Positions 10,145 through 20,960 of a stretch of DNA of 64,000 bases are shown here, piece by piece. The position numbers were made by a program, and so were the translations under genes. The number at the start of each line of letters is the position of its first letter. Position 1 is the stretch's first letter. The notes beneath the pieces are model-generated. The model did no database searches. It was not told where the DNA came from and was given only the letters and a program-made list of their open reading frames with translations. This DNA comes from Mycoplasmopsis gallopavonis (GTDB lineage Bacteria; Bacillota_I; Bacilli_A; Mycoplasmatales; Metamycoplasmataceae): the NCBI RefSeq assembly GCF_900660635.1, contig NZ_LR215031.1:1-64000 (forward strand), written 5' to 3'.

Positions 10145-11326
10145 ATGGGTAAACATTTTACAGAAGAACAAGAAAAAGAAATTTATAATACATTTTTTCA
10201 ATTAGGTAAAAAGGATGCGATTGAACTGATGTATAAATATGGTGCAAAAGCAAAAGATAAATATGTGAAAGCAAGATTACGAAGAATATTAAAACATTAT
10301 AATTTTAATATGAATAAAAAACCAAGAAAGCCTGGAACGGGTAGGTCAAGAAAAGCGAAAGAACAAGATATAAATTGAGACATTTTTACACGAGAAGATT
10401 TAATTGAAATTGCAAAAAGATATAGAGAAATTACAAAAGATAAATTTAAAACAGAAAAAGTTCAAGAGGCATCACATATTAATATGGCTTCGTATAAACT
10501 TGCTATTTTGTTGTATCTTTGTAGACAAACAATATCCAAACATAAAAGAAATAATTTTGCTCCTAGAATTAAATCCAGAAAAATAAAGTACCAAGACTTG
10601 ATTATTGATTCATTTAAACAAAATAGGTCTAAATATGGTAGACAAAAATTAAAATATTTTATCTTAAAGCACTATAAAATAGACATAAACGAAAGAACTC
10701 TGGGAAGATATATGAATGCCTTAGGTTTATTTTGCAATATCAGAAAAAGAAAAAAACTAAAAGAAGTAAAGAATACATCTGTCATAAAAGAAAACATTGT
10801 TAATAGAGATTATAATGATGTAGATAACAGAAATATATATGCTACTGATGTAACATATCTTCCAGCGACAAAAGATGCAATAAACAATAATGTTTATCTT
10901 TCAGTAGTAATTAAACATAAAACTAAAGAAATAATTAGTTTTTCTCTTTCTAAATTTAATGATTCCAAATTAATTTACAAAACATTTGAAAATGTTGATT
11001 TTGAAAAAAGTTTTATACTACATTCAGATCATTGCTCAACTTATACATCTGATGATTTTTCTCGTTTTATTCAAAATAAAGGCGGAATAATTTCACTTTC
11101 AAAAGTAGGAAATAGTTTAGATAATAGAGTTGTGGAATATTGATTTTCAAATTTAAAAACTGAATTAATTAGAGATTTAAATATCAAAGCTGTGACTTTG
11201 AGTGAACTAGAAAAAGTGATATCTAATTATGTTCATTGATACAATAAATTTAGAATTCAATCATGTTTGAATTGAAAAACCCCATACGAATATAGTATGG
11301 GGCTATCCAATTTAATAAATTGTTAA
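10145..11326 (+). CDS. ISa transposase (IS3 family)
   Basis: One uninterrupted 393-residue frame encodes the transposase; there is no orfA/orfB frameshift as in many IS3 elements. Residues 1-60 form a helix-turn-helix-like region and residues 58-75 a basic stretch KKPRKPGTGRSRK. The integrase core follows with Asp in YATDVTYL, Asp in LHSDHCSTY and Glu in DNRVVEYW, then WYNKFRIQS. The start at 10145 is set by AAAGGAG 5 bp before it. Trp codons are TGA. All catalytic residues are present, so the copy looks active. Confidence 0.94.
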
Positions 11327-11437
11327 TTTTTTCTGTCCTAGTTTAAAGTAGTTCGTTTTTTCTTTTTGAATTTTCCTCAACTAGAAAATCAAAAATAATA
11401 TAATTTAAATAGTTAATATATTAAAAAAGGAGTAAAA

Positions 11438-12376
11438 ATGTCAGCAGGACAAATTATTGGATTAGTTGTTTTAGCTATTATTATTTTATTGATATTATTC
11501 ATTTTAATACCATGTATTAAAATTGTTTCTGAAAAAGATTTTATTATTATTCAAAGATTTGGTAAATATCACGCAACATTAACCAAAGGAATTCACTTTA
11601 TCGTTCCTTTTATTGATCGTGTTTTAATCAAAGATAGTACTAAAGAAAAATTTTATGACTTCCAGCCGCAACTTGTTATTACCAAAGATAATGCGACAAT
11701 TAAAGTTGATACAGTAACTTACTTAAAAATCATCGATCCAAAATTATACGCATATGGAGCTGAAAAACCAGTTAATGCTGTTGAAAACTTAACAGCAACC
11801 ACTTTAAGAAATTTAATCGGGGAGATGGATCTTGATGATTCTTTAACTTCTCGTGAAATCATTAATGCAAAGTTGACAGAAATTATTGATAAAGTTAGTG
11901 ACCCTTGAGGAATTAAGATTACTAGAATTGAAATCAAAAACATTATGCCACCTCGTGAAATTCAAGAAGCGATGGTTCGTCAAATGCAAGCTGAGCGTGA
12001 TAAAAGAGCTTTAATTTTAGAAGCTGAAGGAATTAAACAAAGTGAAATTTTAAAAGCGGAAGGAAGAAGACAATCTACAATTTTAAATGCCGAAGCTGAA
12101 AAAAGTAGAACCTTGCTAGCGGCAGAAGCTGAAAAACAAAAATTAATTCTTGAAGCTGAAGGACAAAGAGAAGCTATCAACATTATTAATGAAGCTAAAT
12201 TAAACAAAGAAGTTTTAACCTTAAAAGCGATTGAAAAATTAACTGATTTATCAAACGGAAATGCAACAAAATTAATCATTCCAGCAAATGTTTCTGACTT
12301 TGCAGGACAAATTGCTTCTGCAACCGAAATTTTCAAAACAGTAAATAGTAAAGACAATAAAAATAGTTCAAACTAG
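11438..12376 (+). CDS. SPFH/stomatin-like membrane protein
   Basis: The 312-residue protein starts with one membrane helix (residues 5-28), followed by the SPFH domain ([44 protein letters not shown]). A long heptad region rich in Ala, Glu and Lys ([17 protein letters not shown]) follows. This is the slipin/QmcA architecture. Such proteins oligomerise on the membrane and are thought to organise membrane microdomains and membrane proteases. No NfeD partner is adjacent. The start at 11438 has AAAAGGAG at a good distance and a possible TATAAT about 40 bp upstream. A terminator follows the stop by 4 bp. Confidence 0.92.
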
Positions 12377-12380
12377 AAAG

Positions 12381-12411
12381 AAAAAAGCAACCAAACTTAG
12401 GTTGCTTTTTT
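12381..12411. terminator. Bidirectional terminator, SPFH gene/pepA
   Basis: The stem AAAAAAGCAACC / GGTTGCTTTTTT has a 7-base loop. It sits between the convergent SPFH gene and the aminopeptidase gene and has T-runs on both strands. Confidence 0.9.
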
Positions 12412-12420
12412 AAATCAACA

Positions 12421-13803
<1,383 letters not shown>

Positions 13804-13874
13804 ATTTTCCTTTCTAAGTAATTAATAAATTATCTATATTTTATTCTTTTTTAAAAGATTTTAAAACAATTGAC

Positions 13875-15139
13875 TTAATTGCTATTTAAAAGATATTCAA
13901 CCAAAGTTGCAACAAGCTCACCTTGTGGTTCACCATTTTTATCAGCGGTACCAGCCACATCACAGTGAATGAAATCAACACCATTAGTGAATTCTTTTAA
14001 AAACATAGCAGCTTGACTAGAATCTTGTTTCACAGTGCTTGATCAACTTGCTAAATCAGCAACTTTTGAACCTTTATTTCCCTTATTAAAATCTTCATGT
14101 AAAGGCATTCTTCACACTTTTTCTAAAGCTTGTTTTGAAGCTTGGTTCAAGATATTTCATTTAGTATCATTTGTTGATCAAATTCCAGTATAAACATTTC
14201 CTAAACTAGTTAAAATTGCACCTGTTAAAGTTGCGACGCTAATTAAAGTTTTAGCATTTAACTTTGAAGCTCCATAATAAAGACCATCAGCTAAAACTAA
14301 TCTACCTTCAGCGTCTGTGTCTACAACTTCAACTCATTTTCCACTCATTGATTGATAAACATTTTCAGGAAGTGATGCATCATGATTGATTCGATTATCT
14401 GTGATACACATAATTGCACTTACATTAACTTTTGCTTTTAAGAGTGCTAAAACCTTAACAACATAAGCAACAATAACTGAACCTGACATATCATATTTCA
14501 TTCCTGACATATGATATCCTTTGGTATTTACTCCACCAGTGTCAAAAGTAATTCCCTTACCAACTAAAACAGTGTTTTCTTCGCTTTCAGGATTTCCTTG
14601 GTATGAAGCAATTAAAACTCTTGGTTCATGAATGCTTCCTTGATTCACAGAAAGTAATAACCCCATGTTATTTGCTTGAATTTCTTTTTTTGTTAAAGTT
14701 TGCACATTTAAACCTTCAATTCCCGAAAAATCATGTGCTACTTCTGCTGCTAGCATTTCTGAATTTAAAAAGTTTTCAGGTTTAATTTGAAAATCTCTAA
14801 CTTTATTAATTGCATTCGCAAGAATATTTAATTTAGTAATCAAAGCTTGCTCTTGATCACTAATATTTTCAAGATAAAGTTCTAAAACAGATTCTTTCTC
14901 TGATGTTTCTGTTTCAATTGTTTTTTTGAATAATTTTGCTTTGGCAAAATTGTATTTAAGAACAAAAATTCTAAGTAATTCTTGTTTTGATAAATTTTCA
15001 GTTTCAAAACTAGCTAAATCTACTTGATAACTTCTTTGTAAATTATTTGTTAAAGTTAAAACTCCCTCAATTAAATCAAATGCGGTTTAACTGACAGAAA
15101 ATTAAATTTATTAATTGATACTATATTGTTGTTTTTCAT
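13875..15139 (-). pseudogene. Second M17 aminopeptidase, N-terminus decayed
   Basis: The catalytic domain is fully readable: KGITFDTGG, MKYDMSGS, DNRINHDAS and VDTDAEGRL. It ends at TAA 13875-13877. Upstream the frame stays open to about 15090, then meets a break. The apparent start at 15139 gives 22 residues (MKNNNIVSINKFNFLSVKP...) and hits TAA at 15071-15073, one frame away from the body. Against the intact paralogue, about 45 residues of the N-terminal domain are missing at this point, so a small deletion caused both loss and frameshift. An internal start could still yield a C-terminal protein with all catalytic residues. An IS remnant adjoins the broken end. Confidence 0.8.
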
Positions 15140-15144
15140 TCATA

Positions 15145-15850
15145 TTATTCTATTTTTATATGAATAATAGATATCATTTTTTAGTTCACTCAGTATAGCT
15201 TTGATATTTAATTCTATTATTCATTTTAATTTGAAATCAATATTCCACTTTTATTAAACTTTCTACTTTAAAGTAATTATTATTTGAATAAAGAAAAATC
15301 ATCAGATGTATAGTTGACATGATCTGAATGTATATAATTTTTCAAATCCATTTTCAATGTTTGTAAATTATTGATCATTAATTAAAAAAACTATTATTTT
15401 TATTTATGTTATTATATGTAACATTATGTTATGCATCTTTGTCCTGAATATGTTACATCAGTAGCATATATATTATATACATCATTATAATCTCTATTAA
15501 CAATGTTTTACATTCATATATCTTCCCAGAGTTCTTTCGTTTATGTCTATTTTATAGTGCTTTAAGATGTCTACCATATCCTAGGAGCAAAATTGTTTCT
15601 TTTATGTTTGGATATTGCGAAACTATACTAATATGTGATGCCTCTTGAACTTTCTCTGTTTTAAATTTATCTTTTGTAATTTCTCTATATCTTTTTGCAA
15701 TTTCAATTAAATCTTCTCGTGTAAAAATGTCTCAATTTATATCTTGTTCTTTCACTTTTCTTGACCTACCGGTTCCAGGCTTTCTTGGTTTTTTATTCAT
15801 ATTACAATTATAATGCAAAATGTTTACCCATTTTTTCTCCTTTAAAAATA
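15145..15850 (-). mobile_element. Decayed ISa remnant
   Basis: On the minus strand this stretch aligns in order with ISa, from the transposase ribosome-binding site and first codons (about 15850-15817) to the SELEK and IISNY regions (about 15190-15150). Many short deletions, base changes and frameshifts interrupt it. The first deletion joins GKHF directly to the segment near NCNMNKKPRK. Both inverted repeats are missing. It lies between the broken aminopeptidase and the truncated yigZ and is much older than the three nearly identical ISa copies. No working gene remains. Confidence 0.85.
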
Positions 15851-16188
15851 TTTGAACCTGAACGATAGGCACGAACTAGCCCACCTGCACCTAGTTTGAT
15901 TCCTCCAAAATAGCGAACGACCACAATCAATTTGTTGTGAATATTTTTAAGCTTTAAAAGATCATAAATCGGGCGTCCAGCAGTGTTCTTTGGTTCGCCA
16001 TCATCGCTAAACCCAGCACTTTCAGTACCGTTTTGATAAATTAAGTAAGCATAACAAATATGACGAGATTTTTTGTGTTCTTTTTTTAAATTAGCAAGAA
16101 TTTGTTTTAAATTTTCTTTTGCATCAAAATCAAAACAATATGCAATAAAACGAGATTTTTTGACTATTAATTCTTCTACTATATACAT
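15808..16188 (-). CDS. YigZ/IMPACT family protein, C-terminus replaced
   Basis: The 126-residue frame contains the UPF0029 (IMPACT) domain: KKSRFIAYCF, SRHICYAYL, SDDGEPKNTAGRPI and VVVRYFGGIKLGAGGLVRAY. Family members regulate translation stress responses in eukaryotes; the bacterial role is unclear. The last dozen residues (KGEKMGKHFAL) come from the IS remnant, so the end of the domain and any C-terminal domain are lost. The core domain is nearly complete, so the protein may still fold. A TATAAT lies 7 bp before the ATG, which predicts a leaderless mRNA. Confidence 0.82.
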   Translation of the reverse strand: MYIVEELIVKKSRFIAYCFDFDAKENLKQILANLKKEHKKSRHICYAYLIYQNGTESAGFSDDGEPKNTAGRPIYDLLKLKNIHNKLIVVVRYFGGIKLGAGGLVRAYRSGSNIFKGEKMGKHFAL

Positions 16189-16192
16189 TTGT

Positions 16193-16198
16193 TAAATT
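16193..16198 (-). promoter_or_regulatory. -10 box of yigZ, leaderless
   Basis: A minus-strand TATAAT is separated from the yigZ ATG by only seven bases (TTAACAA). There is no ribosome-binding site. Transcription would start at or next to the A of the start codon. Confidence 0.55.
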
Positions 16199-16220
16199 AT
16201 ATACTTTTGCTTTCCTGTTA

Positions 16221-16246
16221 AAAAAGAAAAAATGCCAAGGGCATTT
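16221..16246 (-). terminator. Terminator of the trmL-rbgA operon
   Basis: On the minus strand AAATGCC-CTT-GGCATTT is followed by TTTCTTTTT. It overlaps the rbgA stop codon and closes the minus-strand operon. Confidence 0.8.
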
Positions 16247-17108
16247 AATCATAAGTAACATCATTTAGGTTTCTACAATAATTAATAAAGTGTTTTTGTG
16301 CTTTATCTAAATCTACTTTTCCTTTTTCTTTAAAAAACTTAAAATGCTCTGCATAATCGTGGAAAAATCCGTAAATTTCTTGATCTGAAAAACTTGGTTC
16401 AAAACCTAACTTAGTAAGTTTCTCTGGATAATATTTACTAAGTAGTTTTCACATTGCTATTGCACTAAATTCAGTTGGAAAATTTTCTAATTTAATTGAT
16501 CCAATTGTTAAAAGTTTAACTGCAATTTCTTGATCATCAAATTTAGGAAGCAAAATACCAGGAGTATCCATAAATAAAAACTCACCATTAACTACTCACT
16601 TTTTCTCACGTGTTACCCCTGGATAATTGGCTACTTTCAATTTTGCTTTTTCTGATACTAAATTAATCAAGGTACTCTTTCCGCAATTTGGAACACCAAC
16701 AACAAATGATTTAATCCGTGAAATAAGCAATCCTTTGGCTTTATCACGATTAATCTTAGCTTGCATAATTTGTTTTAATTTATTTAAAATAATTTTTTTA
16801 GATGAGGCTTTACGCAAATCTAATCAAAGAATGTTTTCTCCTTGAAATCTTTGATTAATTTGATCTTTCTTAGATTTATCCATTAAATCACTTTTTGTCA
16901 CAATAAAAAGTCTTGGTTTTTGTGGGGAAATTGCATCAAAATCTTCATTATATGAACTAATTGGACATCGAGCATCCAAGACTACAATAAACACATCACA
17001 TAAATTTGCATTTTCTTTAATATCACGCATTGCCTTGGCCATATGACCAGGGAATCATTGAATTAAATTTTGATAATTTTCGTCTAATTTAATATCATTA
17101 TTTGACAT
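16245..17108 (-). CDS. rbgA: Ribosome biogenesis GTPase RbgA (YlqF)
   Basis: The 287-residue protein has the circularly permuted GTPase order: an N-terminal WFPGHMAKA signature, G4 TKSDLMD (about residues 60-66), then G1 GVPNCGKST (about 123-131) and G3 DTPG. It helps late assembly of the 50S ribosomal subunit by GTP hydrolysis. The start at 17108 overlaps the end of the divIVA-like gene by 11 bases, so the two are translationally coupled. It is the last gene of the operon before a terminator. Confidence 0.95.
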
Positions 17109-17385
17109 TTGATTCCTTTAATTCTCGTTCTAGTTTTTGAATTTGAATTTTCAAACGAGTTTCTTCGTATTTTAATGTATCAATTGTTTGTTTTTGATCT
17201 TGAATTATCAAATTTTTCTTTTCGACTTCTTGTTGCAATAATTCTCCATCCTGAGCTACCAAATTAATTAGTGATAAAGTTGTTTCTAAAAAAGCATCCA
17301 CTTCTTCACGTGAATATCCTTCAATATTTAGATTAAAGGTTGCGTTAATAATTTTAGATTTAATGTTTTCTAAAATATCTTTCAT
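17098..17385 (-). CDS. DivIVA-like short coiled-coil protein
   Basis: The 95-residue protein has a DivIVA-type N terminus (FNLNIEGYSREEVDAFLE, about residues 17-34) and then one continuous heptad coiled coil to the end. Full DivIVA proteins are about 150-200 residues and mark curved membranes at cell poles and septa; this one keeps the lipid-binding segment and a short coil. The start has GGAG 5 bp upstream. It is placed between an rRNA/tRNA methyltransferase and rbgA, so a link to ribosome assembly instead of division cannot be excluded. Confidence 0.82.
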   Translation of the reverse strand: MKDILENIKSKIINATFNLNIEGYSREEVDAFLETTLSLINLVAQDGELLQQEVEKKNLIIQDQKQTIDTLKYEETRLKIQIQKLERELKESNVK

Positions 17386-17392
17386 TTTACTC

Positions 17393-18139
17393 CTATCTAT
17401 TTCTGATTTTATCTAAAACAATTGCAGTAGCACAAGCTACATTTAAACTTTCAAAAGAAATTGGGATATAAACTTTAACATCAGCTAAATCTCAAAGTTC
17501 CTTGCTAATTCCTTGTCCTTCATTACCAACAACAACTACAATCTTATTTTTAGGAAAAACCACATCATTTAATTTTTGAGCTTGTGGATCTAATAAAGTT
17601 TCATAAACTTGAAAATTAGATTCTTTGAGTGTTTCTAAATTTACTTTGAGATTATTTGAAAGAATTAAATTCAAATCAAATAAAGCACCTTGTGATGAGC
17701 GAATAATTTTAGAATTATACGGATCTATTTGTTCTAAAATTACAGTATCAAAATCAAACGCTTTAGCTAAACGTAAAATTGTTCCAATATTACCCGGATC
17801 TTGTAGTTTATTTAAAACCAATACTTTATTCATTTTTTGAAGATTAACTAAAGATTCAAATGAAGTAATATTACTTAATTTAGTTACTTTTGCAACTACA
17901 TTTTGCGGTGTCACAGTCGTGCTTAAATAATTCATAAGATCAGATGTAATTAAAGTTGAATTAGAGTATTTAGCGTGATCTAAAACTTCATAAATTTCTA
18001 ATTTTAAATTCCGTTTTAAAGCTTCATCGACAAGATGATATCCTTCAATTAAAAAAGCATTTTCTTGATCACGATATTTCTTTTGCTGTAATTTTTTTAA
18101 TTCTTTAATTTTCGGATTAGTTTTACTTGTTAAAATCAT
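17393..18139 (-). CDS. SpoU/TrmH-family RNA 2'-O-methyltransferase
   Basis: The 248-residue protein has a substrate-binding N-terminal part and the SpoU knot domain: LNKLQDPGNIGTILRLA (about residue 108 onward), VVVVGNEGQGISKEL and ISFESLNVACATAIVL. These are motifs 1-3 for SAM binding and 2'-O-ribose methylation of rRNA or tRNA. The family is clear; the target base is not. The ATG at 18139 was chosen over a TTG at 18145. It overlaps the end of the upstream trmL-like gene by 17 bases. The stop is followed directly by the ribosome-binding site of the divIVA-like gene. Confidence 0.92.
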
Positions 18140-18659
18140 TATCAATGAGGTAATTTTTTCCTTTTTCTACTTCGAATTTAGATAAATCTTGAAAATCTAA
18201 TTGACGCATCACTTCAAAACCTAAAATACTTACACAATTAGCCAAATTAATAGAACGCATCGCAGAAACCATCGGAATTCTAATGCAATTTGATAAATTA
18301 TTTTGAAGAATTTGCTTATCAATTCCTGTTGATTCTCTTCCGAACATTAATCAAACTTCCTTGGTTTGATCATAAACTTCTTGATAATTAATATCACTAT
18401 ATAAATTTAAACCATAGCGAGTAACATAATAAATTTGTTTATCATGATATTTTTTGTAAAAATCTTCATATGATGCATGAACTTCATGTCTAATATCAGA
18501 AAGCATTCTTCCCGCACCATATCTACGTAATCATTTGGGATGCAAATCAAAACCAATTGGTTTAATAATATGAAGTTTTGCTCCAAGAGCAAAACATGTC
18601 CGAATAATATTTCCTGTATTTGGACAAATTTCGGGTTGATATAAAACTATATTTAACAT
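18123..18659 (-). CDS. trmL: tRNA 2'-O-methyltransferase TrmL-like
   Basis: The 178-residue protein is nearly a bare SPOUT domain: [17 protein letters not shown] at the N terminus, MFGRESTGI in the middle, and [18 protein letters not shown] near the end. This matches TrmL (YibK), which methylates the ribose of the wobble base in some tRNA-Leu. First gene of the operon trmL-spoU-divIVA-like-rbgA. A TATAAT stands six bases before the ATG, predicting a leaderless transcript. Confidence 0.9.
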
Positions 18660-18665
18660 GTTTAT

Positions 18666-18671
18666 ATTATA
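18666..18671 (-). promoter_or_regulatory. -10 box of the trmL operon, leaderless
   Basis: Minus-strand TATAAT followed by ATAAAC and then the trmL ATG. There is no ribosome-binding site, and the box lies immediately past a terminator, so the operon has its own promoter and a transcript that starts at the initiation codon. Confidence 0.6.
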
Positions 18672-18674
18672 AAG

Positions 18675-18700
18675 AAAAAACACACGTGAGTGTGTTTTTT
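18675..18700. terminator. Terminator before trmL
   Basis: An 11-bp perfect stem AAAAAACACAC / GTGTGTTTTTT with a GTGA tetraloop. On the minus strand it ends transcripts coming from the 18.7-19.0 kb gap, just upstream of the trmL promoter. Confidence 0.88.
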
Positions 18701-18985
18701 ATGAATGAAATAAATATACAAAATTACTTATTGCTATTTGAATGTTAATTCTGTAAAGTAACACCAAAAAGTTTAGAAAACTATTTCTCGAGTGAGAATG
18801 TGGAATTGAAAATAAATGAAAGAAGTATTACTTACTAAAATTAACTAGCTTTAAATAAATTGTAGGTAAATCCTTTAAGTCCTAAATTTAAGGCTTAAAG
18901 CAACTATTTGACCAGAATAAATTACTTTTAGACTTAAATCTCATCAAAAAATTTACATGAAAAAATATTCATTTTTTACTTCCAC
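18675..18985 (-). ncRNA. Candidate small RNA between tuf and trmL
   Basis: No protein-coding frame with a start and ribosome-binding site is present in this 311-bp stretch. A minus-strand TATAAT lies at 18992-18997, and a strong terminator closes the region at 18675-18700. This transcription unit lies after the tuf terminator (19214-19243) and so is independent of tuf. Short inverted repeats such as ATTCTCACTCGAGAAAT and the CTTAAATTTAGGACTTAAAG segment suggest local stems. I looked for RNase P, tmRNA and SRP core motifs and saw none. A new or lineage-specific RNA is possible, but so is a non-functional gap. Confidence 0.35.
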
Positions 18986-19213
18986 ATTTATATTATAAAC
19001 CTAAAAGGAAAAATTAAAAAATCTTAACTAGCAATTTTCAAAAATAAAATTTTATAAAAAGTATAAAAAAGCTACTTTTTTGAGCTAAAAATAATCTTTT
19101 TAAGTAATTTATGTAAAAACTGCAAAAAAATTCAAAAATCCATCTTGAAAACTTAAAAAGATTTTAAAAATCACTTTTAAAAACTTATACAACTTAAAAA
19201 CTATATTAAAAAG
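18986..19213. other. Gap between tuf terminator and candidate RNA
   Basis: About 230 bp of AT-rich sequence made of A/T runs. Apart from the -10 box at 18992-18997 I see no gene or structured element. Confidence 0.5.
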
Positions 19214-19243
19214 AAAAATACCAAACTTTTGTTTGGTATTTTT
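19214..19243. terminator. tuf terminator
   Basis: The 13-bp stem AAAAATACCAAAC / GTTTGGTATTTTT has a TTTT loop and lies 25 bp after the tuf stop on the minus strand. Confidence 0.92.
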
Positions 19244-19267
19244 AAGTATGATTCTGGTTTGTAAAAA

Positions 19268-20455
19268 CTATTTAATAATTTTTGTTACTGAACCAGCACC
19301 AACTGTACGTCCACCTTCACGGATTGAGAATTTTGTTCCTTCTTCAACAGCGATAGGTGCGATTAATTTAACTTTTAAGTTAACGTTTTCACCTGGCATA
19401 ACCATTTCACGTCCAGCTTCAAATTCAACTCCACCTGTTACATCTGTTGTGCGGAAGTAGAATTGAGGTTTATAGTTTTTGAAGAATGGTGTGTGACGTC
19501 CACCTTCTTCTTTTTTAAGTACATAAATTGCAGCTTCGAATTCTGTGTGAGGAACGATTGATCCTGGTTTAGCTAAAACTTGTCCACGTTCAACTTCTTC
19601 ACGGTTAACTCCACGAAGTAATAATCCTGCGTTATCTCCAGCCATAGCTTCTTTAAGGTTTTTACGGAACATTTCGATTCCTGTAACAACTGTTTTCTTA
19701 GTAGGTTTTAATCCAACGATTTCAACTTCATCGTTTAATTGTAATTTACCACGTTCAACACGTCCTGTTGCAACAGTTCCACGTCCTGTAATTGTGAAAA
19801 CGTCTTCAACAGCCATTAAGAATGGTTTGTCAAATTCTTTAACTGGTGTTTCGATGTATGAATCAACAGCGTCCATAAGTTCCATAATTTTAGCTTCGTA
19901 TTTTTCATCACCTTCAAGTGCTTTTAAAGCTGATCCACGGATAATTGGAGCGTTATCTCCGTCAAATCCGTATTCTGAAAGAAGTTCACGAATTTCAACT
20001 TCAACTAATTCGATCATGTCTTCTTCACCTTCTAACATATCACATTTGTTTAAGAAAACAACCATACGTGGTACACCAACTTGTTTTGAAAGAAGGATGT
20101 GTTCACGTGTTTGAGGCATAGGTCCATCTGTTGCAGCAACAACTAAGATAGCTCCGTCCATTTGAGCTGCCCCTGTAATCATGTTTTTAACGTAGTCAGC
20201 GTGACCTGGACAGTCTACGTGTGCGTAGTGTCTTTTTTCTGTTTGATATTCGATGTGTGATGTGTTAATTGTAATTCCACGTGCTTTTTCTTCTGGTGCG
20301 TTATCGATTGAAGCGTAATCACGAGCTTCTGATAATCCTTTTTTAGCTAATGTTGTAGCAATAGCTGCTGTTAATGTAGTTTTACCGTGGTCAACGTGTC
20401 CGATTGTTCCAACGTTAACGTGTTCTTTACTACGGTCAAAATCTAATTTTGCCAT
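19268..20455 (-). CDS. tuf: Elongation factor Tu
   Basis: The 395-residue GTPase brings aminoacyl-tRNA to the ribosome. Motifs are textbook: [10 protein letters not shown] (P-loop), the switch I region with [19 protein letters not shown] and NKCDML, followed by the two beta-barrel domains. The length equals that of other bacterial EF-Tu proteins. The start at 20455 ([14 protein letters not shown]) has GGAAAGGAA upstream; an upstream extension to 20470 is not supported. The codon use is less AT-rich than in the neighbours, as expected for a very highly expressed gene. The gene is monocistronic: it has its own promoters, a structured leader and its own terminator. Confidence 0.98.
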   Translation of the reverse strand: MAKLDFDRSKEHVNVGTIGHVDHGKTTLTAAIATTLAKKGLSEARDYASIDNAPEEKARGITINTSHIEYQTEKRHYAHVDCPGHADYVKNMITGAAQMDGAILVVAATDGPMPQTREHILLSKQVGVPRMVVFLNKCDMLEGEEDMIELVEVEIRELLSEYGFDGDNAPIIRGSALKALEGDEKYEAKIMELMDAVDSYIETPVKEFDKPFLMAVEDVFTITGRGTVATGRVERGKLQLNDEVEIVGLKPTKKTVVTGIEMFRKNLKEAMAGDNAGLLLRGVNREEVERGQVLAKPGSIVPHTEFEAAIYVLKKEEGGRHTPFFKNYKPQFYFRTTDVTGGVEFEAGREMVMPGENVNLKVKLIAPIAVEEGTKFSIREGGRTVGAGSVTKIIK

Positions 20456-20530
20456 ATTATTCCTTTCCAATCTAATTTATATTATTTTATTAGATAAATA
20501 TATGTGTTCTAGCGCTAAAACCAACCAAAG

Positions 20531-20548
20531 CCTAGTCTTTCACCTAGG
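20531..20548 (-). promoter_or_regulatory. Structured tuf leader element
   Basis: The palindrome CCTAG-8 bases-CTAGG lies in a short, unusually GC-rich island (about 20505-20562, minus-strand core GGACAGGACCTAGGTGAAAG) within the 5' untranslated region of tuf. A second potential stem CTAAT...ATTAG lies nearer the start. It may stabilise the mRNA or regulate translation; no known riboswitch motif is recognised. Confidence 0.4.
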
Positions 20549-20580
20549 TCCTGTCCTTAATAATTTAATTAGCAATATAT

Positions 20581-20591
20581 ATTTTAGCAAA
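20581..20591 (-). promoter_or_regulatory. Proximal tuf promoter (-10 region)
   Basis: Minus-strand TTTGCTAAAAT has an extended -10 form (TGC before TAAAAT). Transcription would start near 20574 and give a leader of about 120 nt that includes the GC-rich element. The same 11-mer occurs again 78 bp upstream. Confidence 0.45.
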
Positions 20592-20658
20592 TAAAATAAA
20601 AATAAATTAACCTGTCATATTTAAATTATTATGTAATTTTTTAAAAATTTATAAATAT

Positions 20659-20669
20659 ATTTTAGCAAA
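20659..20669 (-). promoter_or_regulatory. Distal tuf promoter (-10 region)
   Basis: This is a second copy of minus-strand TTTGCTAAAAT, 78 bp upstream of the first, with TTGTAA-like sequence at the -35 distance. The repeated motif suggests tandem promoters for tuf. Confidence 0.4.
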
Positions 20670-20960
20670 AAAAAGATATTTACAAAATTTGACAAATTTA
20701 TAAATAAACTTCTTGAATTTTCTAAATATATAAAATAAAAATTATTAAAAAGACATAATTTCAAAAAATATTTCTTAGCTATTTTTGGAGTTATAAACTA
20801 GAATGATCAAGGTTCATGGAACTGGAAAACTTTCCACAGTTGGGAACTATTTATTTACCAAATATCAAAAAAATAAGATAATTTAAATACATATTAAGAA
20901 ATTTTCTTTTTTAATGTGTCTAAGATAATGAATATTATTTAAATAAAAAGGATGTTATAT
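20670..20960. other. Gap upstream of xfp
   Basis: This 290-bp stretch lies between the divergent tuf and xfp genes. The part at 20824-20845 can fold into an imperfect hairpin (AACTGGAAA / TTTCCACAGTT with bulges). The xfp promoter must lie to the right of it; TTAAGATAAT-like sequences near 20920-20930 are possible but weak. I see no gene. Confidence 0.45.

Larger units (their letters stand above)
10078..11345 (+). mobile_element. ISa (IS3 family), complete copy
   Basis: The element is 1,268 bp with terminal inverted repeats TAAACTAGGACA at the left and TGTCCTAGTTTA at the right, and further similarity inward. A 4-bp target duplication AAGT flanks it (10074-10077 and 11346-11349). It carries one transposase gene. 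A hairpin with a T-run lies between the left repeat and the gene. The copy at 46532-47799 has exactly the same length. It lies between two genes and does no obvious damage. Confidence 0.96.

Noticed and set aside
10404-10586. Separate small gene overlapping the ISa transposase
   Set aside because: It lies in another frame within the single continuous transposase frame. The same shadow appears in the 46532 copy (46858-47040).
10145-11326. Programmed -1 frameshift between orfA and orfB in ISa
   Set aside because: With TGA as Trp the gene is one unbroken frame, so no frameshift is needed.
18700-18985. RNase P RNA, tmRNA or SRP RNA in the tuf-trmL gap
   Set aside because: I looked on both strands for the conserved RNase P core (GAGGAAAGTC-type), tmRNA ends and the SRP tetraloop domain and found none. 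Only an unassigned RNA remains possible.
20824-20845. DnaA boxes or origin signal near TTTCCACAG
   Set aside because: Only one loose match occurs, no cluster, and no dnaA or dnaN genes are near. A local hairpin explains it better.
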